Positions 1-5,173 of a stretch of 6,731 nucleotides of DNA are shown here, one piece after another (position 1 is the stretch's first letter; every line of letters begins with the position of its first letter). The notes below the pieces were generated by a model. That model saw only the letters and a list, made by a program, of their open reading frames with translations, did not search any database and had not been told where the DNA came from. This DNA comes from Oscillospiraceae bacterium. GTDB lineage: Bacteria; Bacillota; Clostridia; Oscillospirales; Oscillospiraceae. The position numbers were made by a program, and so were the translations under genes. The DNA lies in NCBI GenBank assembly GCA_016295225.1, contig JAEDLP010000097.1:1-6731 (forward strand), read 5' to 3'.

Positions 1-1
1 T

Positions 2-220
2 GCATACCATGCCTTCGAGGACCCCGTGGCCGTGGAGGAGATCCGGGCCGACGCGGGCCTAGACATCGGCGGCACCCTCATCGGGATGCATTTGAAGCGG
101 GTGGCCGTTCCCGTCCGCCTGGCCCAGAAGCATATCGGCGATGCCATTCTCCTGGCCGCCCGGGTGCGCCCCAAGTTCATCGGCGGCAGCCGCGCGGTCT
201 ATGATGAGAATTTAAAATAA
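2..220 (+). CDS. UPF0340 (DUF436, TIGR01440-like) family protein, C-terminal part
   Basis: The reading frame is open from the window edge and ends at TAA 218-220, so about 72 C-terminal residues are present and the start lies outside. The segment reads DIGGTLIGMHLKRVAVPVR, then a stretch ending RPKFIGGSRAVYDENLK. I recognise this as the C-terminal signature of the UPF0340 family (Bacillus YwlG type), whose members keep the D-I-G-x-T-L-I-G-M-H-L-K run and the R-P-K-x-I-G-G-x-R-A-x-Y ending. No biochemical role is established for the family as far as I know, so none is given. It is soluble in appearance, with no membrane segment in the visible part. It converges on the acyl-CoA dehydrogenase gene and is followed by two hairpins. 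The internal ATG at 26 is only a Met-less frame artefact of the truncation (GTG within the frame) and not the true start. Confidence in the family is good and in function nil. Confidence 0.85.
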   Translation, partial: AYHAFEDPVAVEEIRADAGLDIGGTLIGMHLKRVAVPVRLAQKHIGDAILLAARVRPKFIGGSRAVYDENLK

Positions 221-231
221 GCCTGACCCCA

Positions 232-259
232 TTCCCCGGGAATCTTCTTTCCCGGGGAA
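232..259 (+). terminator. Hairpin after the UPF0340 gene
   Basis: TTCCCCGGGAA (232-242) and TTCCCGGGGAA (249-259) form a perfect 11-bp stem around a 6-nt loop, 11 nt after the stop codon. Only a short T run (ATTTT, 262-265) follows, so it may be a weak intrinsic terminator or a 3'-end protecting hairpin backed up by the next one. Confidence 0.6.
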
Positions 260-289
260 CTATTTTGGGCAAGAAATCTATTGAGCATC

Positions 290-322
290 AAAAAGCCGCC
301 GGGGTGGACCCGGCGGCTTTTT
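290..322. terminator. Bidirectional intrinsic terminator between convergent genes
   Basis: AAAAAGCCGCCGGG (290-303) pairs perfectly with CCCGGCGGCTTTTT (309-322) around the 5-nt loop GTGGA. The A-run on one side and T-run on the other give a U-tract on either strand. It can therefore end both the plus-strand UPF0340 transcript and the minus-strand acyl-CoA dehydrogenase transcript, whose stop codon lies 21 bp away. Confidence 0.92.
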
Positions 323-343
323 GAACGTATGTAAATGAATCAC

Positions 344-1486
344 TTAGTCGAACAGAGTCTTGGACAGAACGATCTTCTGGACCTCGCTGGTGCCCTCATA
401 GATCTGGGTGATCTTGGCGTCGCGCATCAGGCGCTCCACGTGATACTCCTTCATGTAGCCGTTGCCGCCCATCATCTGGACTGCGTCGGTGGCCACGCGC
501 ATAGCGGTCTCAGCGGCGATCAGCTTAGCCTTGGCAGCGGACTGGGAGAAGGGCTTGTGGTCGTCCTTGTCGCAGGCTGCCTTGTAGACCATGTACTTGG
601 CCATCTCGATCTGGTTGGCCATATCCACCATACGGAAGGCCAGGTGCTGGTTCTTGTAGATGGGCTTCTTGAACTGCTCACGCTGCTTCATGTACTGACG
701 AGCGATCTCGAATGCGCCCTCAGCGATACCCAGAGCCTGGGATGCGATGCCGATGCGGCCGCCGTCCAGGGTCTTCATAGCGGTGGCAAAGCCCTTGCCG
801 GGGGTGGAGATCATGTTGCCCACGGGGATGCGGACGTTATCGAAATACAGCTCGCTGACCATGGCGCTGCGGATACCCATGGTGTTGTGACGGGCGCCGA
901 TGGAGAAGCCGGGGGTGTTTCTCTCCACGATGAAGGTAGCCATGCTCTTGGGGCCCATCTCATGGTCGGTGAGAGCGTAGACAGCATAGTAGTCGGACAG
1001 AGGACCGTTGGTGATGAAGCACTTGCTGCCGTTGATGACGAACTCGTCGCCCTGACGCTCTGCGAAGGTCTTCATGCCGCTGACGTCGGAGCCTGCGGTG
1101 GGCTCGGTCAGGCCGAAGGAGCCGAAGTGGCCGTCACGCATGACGGGGGGCATCCAACGCTTGAGCTGTTCGTCGGTGGCTTCGGAGAAGTACAGGGAGC
1201 CGCCGTACAGAGAGGTGGAAACAGAGAAAGAAACAGACAGGGAGGGGTCGACCTTGGAGATCTCCTCGATAGCCAGAGCATACTCCATGTAGCCCAGGCC
1301 CTGGCCGCCGTATTCCTTTGCATAGGGCAGACCGATGAAGCCCATCTTGGACATTTCCTTGTACAGATCCACGTTGTACTCGCGGGACTCGTCACGCTCG
1401 ATCACGCCGGGGAGAACCTTCTTCTCGGTGAATTCACGAGCCATCTTCTGGATCGACAGTTGCTGTTCGTTCAGTTCAAAATTCAT
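344..1486 (-). CDS. Acyl-CoA dehydrogenase, short-chain (butyryl-CoA dehydrogenase-like)
   Basis: This is a 380-residue cytoplasmic FAD flavoenzyme that oxidises acyl-CoA to 2-enoyl-CoA, or runs in reverse in butyrate-forming Clostridia, with electrons passing through electron-transfer flavoprotein. The length is normal for the family. Family signature 1 (GLTEPTAGSDVSG) is at residues 125-137 and signature 2 (Q-M-M-G-G-N-G-Y to R-L-M-R-D) at 337-356. The active-site base is expected to be Glu364 in YEGTSE, the position used by butyryl-CoA dehydrogenases. The start at 1486 is chosen because AAGGAG lies 8 nt upstream and the protein then begins MNFELNEQQ, as family members do; a longer frame adding 28 residues from 1570 has no such support. 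The gene stands alone: no etfB/etfA, thiolase, crotonase or CoA-transferase is beside it, so the exact acyl chain and physiological direction cannot be fixed. The family call is certain; the butyryl specificity is an inference. Confidence 0.96.
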   Translation of the reverse strand: MNFELNEQQLSIQKMAREFTEKKVLPGVIERDESREYNVDLYKEMSKMGFIGLPYAKEYGGQGLGYMEYALAIEEISKVDPSLSVSFSVSTSLYGGSLYFSEATDEQLKRWMPPVMRDGHFGSFGLTEPTAGSDVSGMKTFAERQGDEFVINGSKCFITNGPLSDYYAVYALTDHEMGPKSMATFIVERNTPGFSIGARHNTMGIRSAMVSELYFDNVRIPVGNMISTPGKGFATAMKTLDGGRIGIASQALGIAEGAFEIARQYMKQREQFKKPIYKNQHLAFRMVDMANQIEMAKYMVYKAACDKDDHKPFSQSAAKAKLIAAETAMRVATDAVQMMGGNGYMKEYHVERLMRDAKITQIYEGTSEVQKIVLSKTLFD

Positions 1487-1544
1487 AAAAGTGTCTCCTT
1501 TTTTGCATTGGTTAAGAACCAACTGGCCTGCTTGACTGAAAGCG

Positions 1545-1558
1545 CTGTCAAGTGACAG
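1545..1558 (-). other. Dyad in the acyl-CoA dehydrogenase leader
   Basis: CTGTCA AG TGACAG is a perfect 6-2-6 inverted repeat about 60 bp before the start codon. The overlapping CTTGAC (1531-1536) and GTCAAG (1547-1552) could form a competing stem. It may be a protein-binding site or a leader structure. I do not recognise a known operator. Confidence 0.3.
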
Positions 1559-1590
1559 GTATTTCGACATCCGTTTCCGGCCAAGGACAA

Positions 1591-1596
1591 ATTGTA
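1591..1596 (-). promoter_or_regulatory. Possible -10 element for the acyl-CoA dehydrogenase gene
   Basis: On the minus strand TACAAT matches the sigma-A -10 consensus at five of six positions. It would start a transcript near 1584 with a leader of about 98 nt. No good -35 hexamer lies at 16-18 bp (the best is TTTATG-like), so the call is weak. Confidence 0.3.
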
Positions 1597-1695
1597 CGAT
1601 ACCACTTTAACACATAAAATGACGGAAATCAACGATTGATTCGGTGATTTTTGGTGAAAATGGAAATACAGCTTCAAAAAAACAGCTTTCGAACA

Positions 1696-1713
1696 TTTTG
1701 TTATGCAACAAAA
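1696..1713. repeat. TTTTGTT-ATGC-AACAAAA inverted repeat
   Basis: Two perfect 7-bp arms (1696-1702 and 1707-1713) flank a 4-bp centre, about 210 bp upstream of the acyl-CoA dehydrogenase start and just past the minus-strand terminator. It resembles an operator in form. It does not fit the usual Rex spacing, where TTGTTA-like arms are separated by more bases, so no regulator is assigned. Confidence 0.35.
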
Positions 1714-1740
1714 CCGTTATTTTGAAGGTATTAACGAAAT

Positions 1741-1785
1741 AAAAAAAGGAACGGCAGCGATTTCCCAGGTCGCTGCCGTTCTTTT
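1741..1785 (-). terminator. Strong Rho-independent terminator
   Basis: GAACGGCAGCGA (1749-1760) and TCGCTGCCGTTC (1770-1781) form a perfect 12-bp stem with a 9-nt loop. Read on the minus strand it is followed by CTTTTTTT, a strong U-tract. The plus-strand side has only CTTTTA. It would end minus-strand transcription coming from the TolC-like gene or from a small RNA in the spacer. Confidence 0.9.
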
Positions 1786-1789
1786 ACAA

Positions 1790-1818
1790 AAAAGAGAGAA
1801 AAGAGAGAGAAAAGAGAG
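1790..1818. repeat. Three copies of AAAAGAGAG
   Basis: AAAAGAGAG occurs at 1790-1798, 1799-1807 and 1810-1818, giving an all-purine tract on the plus strand and a C/U-only tract on the minus-strand transcript. It lies just upstream of the terminator when read on the minus strand. Confidence 0.75.
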
Positions 1819-1967
1819 TGTGTAAGTTAAGTCAGAAGTGATTTTGTTCTCTGCTGCTTACAGGTCATATCCTACCGGAGAATTATGACCAAAATATTGG
1901 AATGATGTAACCAAATTATGAATTTGATTTCCAAATTGTAAACAAATCCTTCCTCTCTCCAGGAGGG

Positions 1968-3335
1968 TCAGGAGCCGCTGCTGACGACGCCGTATTTCAC
2001 GGCGTTCTGATAGTTCAGCCAGGTAGTGAAGAGATCTATTTTGGAGGAGGCATAGCTCCGCTTGGCGGCTTCGTAGGTGTCCTTGGCGTCGGCCAGGGCG
2101 TTGGCTGAGAGGTTGCCCTGCTGGTACTTGAGTTGGGCAGCCTGATAGACCCGGGCCTCATAGGCCAGGTCGTTCTCGGCAGCGGTACAGACAGCCAGGG
2201 CGGGAGAGAGCTGGTCGTACAGACTGCGGAAGGAGATCTCGAAGCTCTGGATGGCGGATTTCTCCGAGAGTACGGCGGACTCATAGGTGTGCTGGGCCAT
2301 CTTGTACTGATAGCTGTTCTTGCCCGACTCCCGGCAGGCCTTCTCCATGTCCTCCTCGGCGTCCTCCACGGTGCGGGCGGCGGTGTAGAGGCTGTAGCTG
2401 GCCTCCTTGGCCTTGGCCAGGTCTTCGGAGAAGGAGAGGGCGGCGATGTCCTGGTCGGTGATTGTGGGCAGGGTAGCGAGGATGATGCTGCCGGTGATGC
2501 TATCCCCCAACAGGGCCTGGAGGGAGGACGTCATGGAGGTCAGGGCGACACCCAGAGTGCCCATATTGGCCAGGAGGGAGTTGTACCCGTTTTTCACCTG
2601 GGTGAGGGTCAACTGAGAGATCTGCCCCCGCTCATAGCGGAGTTCCATCTCGGCCACCGTGCGCTCCATGGCGGCCTTGGTATCTGCCAGGGCTTCCAGC
2701 TGGAGCTGGGTGGAGAGGATGGTCAAGTAGAGAGACTCCGCGCCGATGATGATCTGGCTGATGGAGGAGGCGATCTGGCGCTTGGTATCTGGGAGGGTCT
2801 TGCTGATATAATCGTTTTTCTGATCCTTCAGGTCCTTCAGCTGCTCCTCCATGGAGGCCAGGGTGGCGTTCAGGCAGGCAAGCTGTAAGCCGTTATAGAT
2901 GGAAGAACCGAGTGCGGCGATGTCCTTTATTATGCCGGCGGACTGCAAAGGCTCCAGGGCAGATTGTATGCCCGCAATGGAAGACGCCAGATTTTCACAG
3001 GCTGTTTTAGCCGTGCCGGTAGAATTTTTCAGATCTGCAATCGTACCTTCCAGCGCATCAATGGCGTCCTCCAGCTCGCCGATGGCCTTGTCCCAGTCCA
3101 TGGCCTCCATGGAAGCAAGGGTCTCTTCCATAGACTGGACGGTCAGGTTGTTGGCCCGGACCTTGGGGGCGATCTGGTCAAAGGACAGCTCCCCTCTCAC
3201 GGGGGTCACGGCCCATTCGCGGCTGGTGGTGGGCTTGGGGGCGGCGGAGCCGCTCACCCGGGCGGCCGAGGCGGTGACGCCTGTGGACAGGAGTATGGCC
3301 CCGGCCAGGAAGAGGGAAAGGATTCGTGTTTTCAT
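1968..3335 (-). CDS. Exported TolC-like (outer membrane efflux family) helical protein
   Basis: The protein has 455 residues. Residues 1-24 are a signal peptide (MKTR, hydrophobic core, ASA cleavage site) with no lipobox Cys. The rest is almost wholly helical and Ala/Leu/Ser-rich. Two related segments mark the TolC/OEP fold: RYERGQISQLTLTQVKNGY from 233 and KYQQGNLSANALADAKDTY from 403, each starting a long helix after a Y-x-x-G-x-(I/L)-S turn; the second runs to AVKYG near 449. The N-terminal piece (LSFDQIAPKVRANNLTV, 50-66) also fits the family start. Residues about 70-185 are helical where a classical TolC repeat would carry its membrane beta-strands, and no clear beta-barrel pattern is visible. 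SD GGAGG lies 7 nt before ATG. No adaptor (HlyD/MacA) or ABC/RND pump gene is adjacent, so any efflux role is unproven. The fold is probable; the job in a monoderm cell envelope is unknown. Confidence 0.8.
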   Translation of the reverse strand: MKTRILSLFLAGAILLSTGVTASAARVSGSAAPKPTTSREWAVTPVRGELSFDQIAPKVRANNLTVQSMEETLASMEAMDWDKAIGELEDAIDALEGTIADLKNSTGTAKTACENLASSIAGIQSALEPLQSAGIIKDIAALGSSIYNGLQLACLNATLASMEEQLKDLKDQKNDYISKTLPDTKRQIASSISQIIIGAESLYLTILSTQLQLEALADTKAAMERTVAEMELRYERGQISQLTLTQVKNGYNSLLANMGTLGVALTSMTSSLQALLGDSITGSIILATLPTITDQDIAALSFSEDLAKAKEASYSLYTAARTVEDAEEDMEKACRESGKNSYQYKMAQHTYESAVLSEKSAIQSFEISFRSLYDQLSPALAVCTAAENDLAYEARVYQAAQLKYQQGNLSANALADAKDTYEAAKRSYASSKIDLFTTWLNYQNAVKYGVVSSGS

Positions 3336-3346
3336 AAAAAGTCCTC

Positions 3347-3399
3347 CCAGGGGCAGATTGTTAGAGTACGTACTAAAATCTTAGCATACCTGCCCCTGG
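3347..3399 (-). promoter_or_regulatory. Inverted repeat touching the SD of the TolC-like gene
   Basis: CCAGGGGCAG (3347-3356) is a perfect 10-bp complement of CTGCCCCTGG (3390-3399), with 33 bases between. On the minus-strand mRNA the 3' arm runs directly into the SD (GGAGG, 3347-3343), sharing one base. The loop carries the palindrome AGTACGTACT (3365-3374) and TATGCTAAGAT, which resembles a -10. It could hide the SD in RNA or act as a double operator in DNA. No good -35 is seen, so the transcription start is undefined. Confidence 0.5.
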
Positions 3400-3429
3400 T
3401 AAGTATGAATAAAGTGTGAACAGATAGGG

Positions 3430-3457
3430 CAAAGCCTCCCTGGGCAGGGAGGCTTTG
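3430..3457 (-). terminator. Terminator after the SSB-like gene
   Basis: CAAAGCCTCCCT (3430-3441) pairs perfectly with AGGGAGGCTTTG (3446-3457) around a 4-nt loop, 6 bp after the SSB-like stop codon. The U-tract is short, so it may leak into the TolC-like gene downstream. Confidence 0.8.
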
Positions 3458-3463
3458 GGCAGG

Positions 3464-4099
3464 TCAAAGGGGCTCGTCGTCCTCTTCGTCTTCGTCTTGG
3501 TCCAGGGACTCCAGGGCGGAGACCGAGATCTCAAAGGCCGTCCGCTCCTGGGTCTGGTCCCCGATGGTTTTCAGGTAAGTACGGCTCTGGAGCCGCCCTT
3601 CCAGCCGCAGGGAATCCCCCGTCCGGAGCTGGGCGCAGGCCAGAGCCAGGCTGCCCCAGGCGATGCAGGGCAGGTAGTCCGCCCGCCGGTACTTCCGGTT
3701 CACCGCCAGCAGCAGGTCGCAGATGTCCCGGCCCAGGGGGGTGCGCCGCAGGACCGGGTCTTTGCACAGGGTTCCGGTGAGGCTCACCTGGTTGCAGGGG
3801 TCGCCCTCCCCGGGGACCACCGAGCGGGTCAGGACGGTGATGACCAGCCGGTTGCCCACGCCGCTGCGGTTGTTGTAGGACCGGATCTGGCCGGTCACCT
3901 CCACGTATTCTCCCGGTCCGGGCAGGGGGTCCTCACCCGGGGACAGGGGCAGTAAAATGTTCACCAGATCCTCCCGTCCTGACAGACGGGGGACCGACAG
4001 GGGGAACCGGTAAAAATCAATGCCGTGGACCCGGTGGGAAAATTCCGCCGCGCCGGCCACGGTCCCCCGCAGGACCACCCGGTTTTCCTTTTGTTCCAT
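3464..4099 (-). CDS. ssb: Single-stranded DNA-binding protein with two OB folds
   Basis: The protein has 211 residues. Residues 103-198 are a clear SSB OB fold: NQVSLTGTLCKDPVLRRTPLG, LAVNRKYR, DYLPCIAWG, the LRTGDSLRLEGRLQSRTY strand and a closing strand ISVSALESL. Residues 7-93 form a second, more divergent OB-like unit (VVLRGTVAG, FPLSVPRLSG, GEYVEVTGQIRSYNN). The tail from 200 is acidic (DQDEDEEDDEPL), like the partner-binding tip of SSB proteins, but ends E-P-L where the usual tip ends I-P-F or L-P-F. A standard SSB has one OB fold and acts as a tetramer; two in one chain suggest fewer subunits per complex, which is inference. It would coat single-stranded DNA in replication or repair. 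Start: GGAGG 9 nt before ATG. It lies 83 bp after the ZIP gene on the same strand. It is probably an accessory SSB rather than the main one, which normally sits between rpsF and rpsR. Confidence 0.85.
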   Translation of the reverse strand: MEQKENRVVLRGTVAGAAEFSHRVHGIDFYRFPLSVPRLSGREDLVNILLPLSPGEDPLPGPGEYVEVTGQIRSYNNRSGVGNRLVITVLTRSVVPGEGDPCNQVSLTGTLCKDPVLRRTPLGRDICDLLLAVNRKYRRADYLPCIAWGSLALACAQLRTGDSLRLEGRLQSRTYLKTIGDQTQERTAFEISVSALESLDQDEDEEDDEPL

Positions 4100-4103
4100 G
4101 TCA

Positions 4104-4146
4104 GACCGCCTCCAAAGGTAATTAAGCTGTTGGAATCTATGCGGTC
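4104..4146 (-). other. Short inverted repeat around the SSB-like gene SD
   Basis: GACCGC (4104-4109) complements GCGGTC (4141-4146), 6 bp with a 31-base loop holding most of the SD (4109-4113). It is placed like the repeat before the TolC-like gene but is short enough to be chance. The 83-bp gap also holds the palindrome GGGAAGTTCCC (4172-4182); no clear promoter or terminator is seen. Confidence 0.2.
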
Positions 4147-4182
4147 CGGTGGCGCAAATATACCCCTTTCCGGGAAGTTCCC

Positions 4183-5004
4183 TCAGCCCAGGGCCACATC
4201 CAGGACCATCATGATGGAGAAGCCCACCAGGGTGAAGAGGGCCATCCAGTCCTTGTTCTCGTTGGTCTGGCTTTCGGGGATGAGCTCCTCCACCACCACG
4301 TAGATCATGGCCCCGGCGGCGAAGGCCAGCAGGAAGGGGAGGCAGGTATGAACCTTCAGCACCAGCAGAGCACCCAGGAACCCGGCGATGGGCTCGGCGA
4401 TGCCGCTGATCTGACCGTAGAAAAAGGCTTTCTGCCGTGTGTATCCCTCCCGGCGGAGAGGGACGCTGACGGCCATGCCCTCGGGCAGGTTCTGTAGGCC
4501 GATGCCCAGGGCCAGCATCCAGGCGCTCATCAGGGTGCCGCCCTCCAGGCCGTAGGCCACCGATCCGAAGGCCACGCCGATGGCCATGCCCTCGGGGATG
4601 TTGTGGAGGGTGATGGAGAAGAGGAGCAGGGCGCTGCGCTTGCGCCCCTTGGGGTCCTCGTTGGGGCCGATCTGGGCCAGGAGGACCCGCCGGGCCTGGA
4701 GCCGGGTGAAGAACCGGTCCCCCAGAAAGAGGAGTACGCCGCCCCCCAGGAAGCCCACCAGGGCGGTGAGCCAGGGGTTGAGGCCCAGCTCGCCGGACAT
4801 CTCGATGGAGGGGGAGAGCAGGGACCAGAAGGAGGCCGCCACCATGACCCCGCCTGCCAGCCCCAGCATGGCGTCCATAAAATTTCGGTTGGGTTTGCGG
4901 ATGAAAAAGACCACGGCGGCGCCCAGGGCGGTGATCCCCCAGGTGATCAGGGTGGCCAGCAGTGCCTGGATCGGGTAGGGCAGTTGGGATACGACCGCAA
5001 GCAT
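4183..5004 (-). CDS. ZIP family divalent metal transporter, GufA type
   Basis: This 273-residue inner-membrane protein has about eight hydrophobic segments and would import zinc and perhaps other divalent metals into the cytoplasm. The metal-site helices are intact: HNIPEG at 134-139 and QNLPEG at 171-176. A Gln in place of His in the second motif, together with GGVMVAASFWSLLSPSIE at 51-68 and EELIPES near the end, is typical of the GufA branch rather than ZupT. A basic, variable loop (about 97-124) precedes the first metal helix. The start at 5004 is chosen because GGAGG lies 6 nt upstream and the protein then begins just before the first membrane helix; a frame extending to 5052 adds 16 arginine- and proline-rich residues with no SD. 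It is divergent from azlCD and shares a 169-bp intergenic region with it. The metal specificity cannot be read from sequence alone. Confidence 0.93.
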   Translation of the reverse strand: MLAVVSQLPYPIQALLATLITWGITALGAAVVFFIRKPNRNFMDAMLGLAGGVMVAASFWSLLSPSIEMSGELGLNPWLTALVGFLGGGVLLFLGDRFFTRLQARRVLLAQIGPNEDPKGRKRSALLLFSITLHNIPEGMAIGVAFGSVAYGLEGGTLMSAWMLALGIGLQNLPEGMAVSVPLRREGYTRQKAFFYGQISGIAEPIAGFLGALLVLKVHTCLPFLLAFAAGAMIYVVVEELIPESQTNENKDWMALFTLVGFSIMMVLDVALG

Positions 5005-5028
5005 AGAATTCCTCCTCAGGGTGGATTG

Positions 5029-5070
5029 CCCCCGGACAGGGGGACGCTCCATCCTATGCGGAGGATGGGG
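5029..5070 (-). other. Two hairpins in the ZIP gene 5' region
   Basis: CCCCC/GGGGG (5029-5033, 5039-5043) and CCATCCT/AGGATGG (5049-5055, 5062-5068, extendable by a T-G and a C-G pair) are two adjacent stem-loops 25-66 bp upstream of the ZIP start. They could form a structured leader. I do not recognise a metal riboswitch, and no good minus-strand promoter is visible upstream. Confidence 0.35.
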
Positions 5071-5109
5071 GAAGGGGTGACAAAAAGGGGAAAGATAGAA
5101 GGGGGAAGG

Positions 5110-5138
5110 TTGACAAAACCTATCAAAACGATTAGAAT
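5110..5138 (+). promoter_or_regulatory. Sigma-A promoter of azlCD
   Basis: A perfect -35 TTGACA (5110-5115), a 17-bp spacer and -10 TAGAAT (5133-5138, 5/6) predict a start near 5145. This lies after the TTG at 5141, which rules out the longer azlC frame. A related 15-bp sequence, GAAGGGGTGACAAAA (5071-5085), repeats the promoter's own GAAGGTTGACAAAA (5105-5118) 34 bp upstream. Confidence 0.85.
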
Positions 5139-5173
5139 TATTGGAATGCTATGCGGAAGGGAGGGGCCGGTTC

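Larger units (their letters stand above)
1741..1908 (-). ncRNA. Candidate small RNA in the spacer
   Basis: A minus-strand promoter-like pair, TTTACA (1942-1937) and CATAAT (1920-1915), each 5/6 to consensus with a 16-bp spacer, would start an RNA near 1908. It would contain a hairpin (GGTCATA/TATGACC at 1863-1890 with an inner TCC/GGA pair), a long pyrimidine-rich stretch, and end at the strong terminator, giving about 165 nt. There is no convincing ORF. A simple 3' UTR of the TolC-like gene is the main alternative, and AT-rich DNA often yields chance promoter matches. It does not resemble an RNA family I recognise. Confidence 0.3.

Noticed and set aside
335..1555. Long plus-strand ORF opposite the acyl-CoA dehydrogenase
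   Set aside because: It is the antisense shadow of a strongly conserved gene, has no SD, and gives a low-complexity His/Gly/Leu-rich product with no recognisable family.
1487..1570. 28-residue N-terminal extension of the acyl-CoA dehydrogenase
   Set aside because: The upstream ATG lacks an SD, while the ATG at 1486 has AAGGAG at 8 nt and gives the family's normal N-terminus.
1696..1713. Rex operator
   Set aside because: The arms are similar in wording but the centre is too short for the known Rex consensus.
2133..2888. 251-codon plus-strand ORF opposite the TolC-like gene
   Set aside because: Antisense shadow; Gly/Leu/Gln-rich with no SD. The minus-strand frame has a signal peptide, SD and family repeats.
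5005..5070. NiCo or other metal riboswitch before the ZIP gene
   Set aside because: Only two simple stems are seen; the conserved junction sequences of known metal riboswitches are not recognisable.
5141..5173. TTG start of azlC
   Set aside because: It lies just before the predicted transcription start and has no SD; the GTG at 5174 has both a suitable SD and leader.
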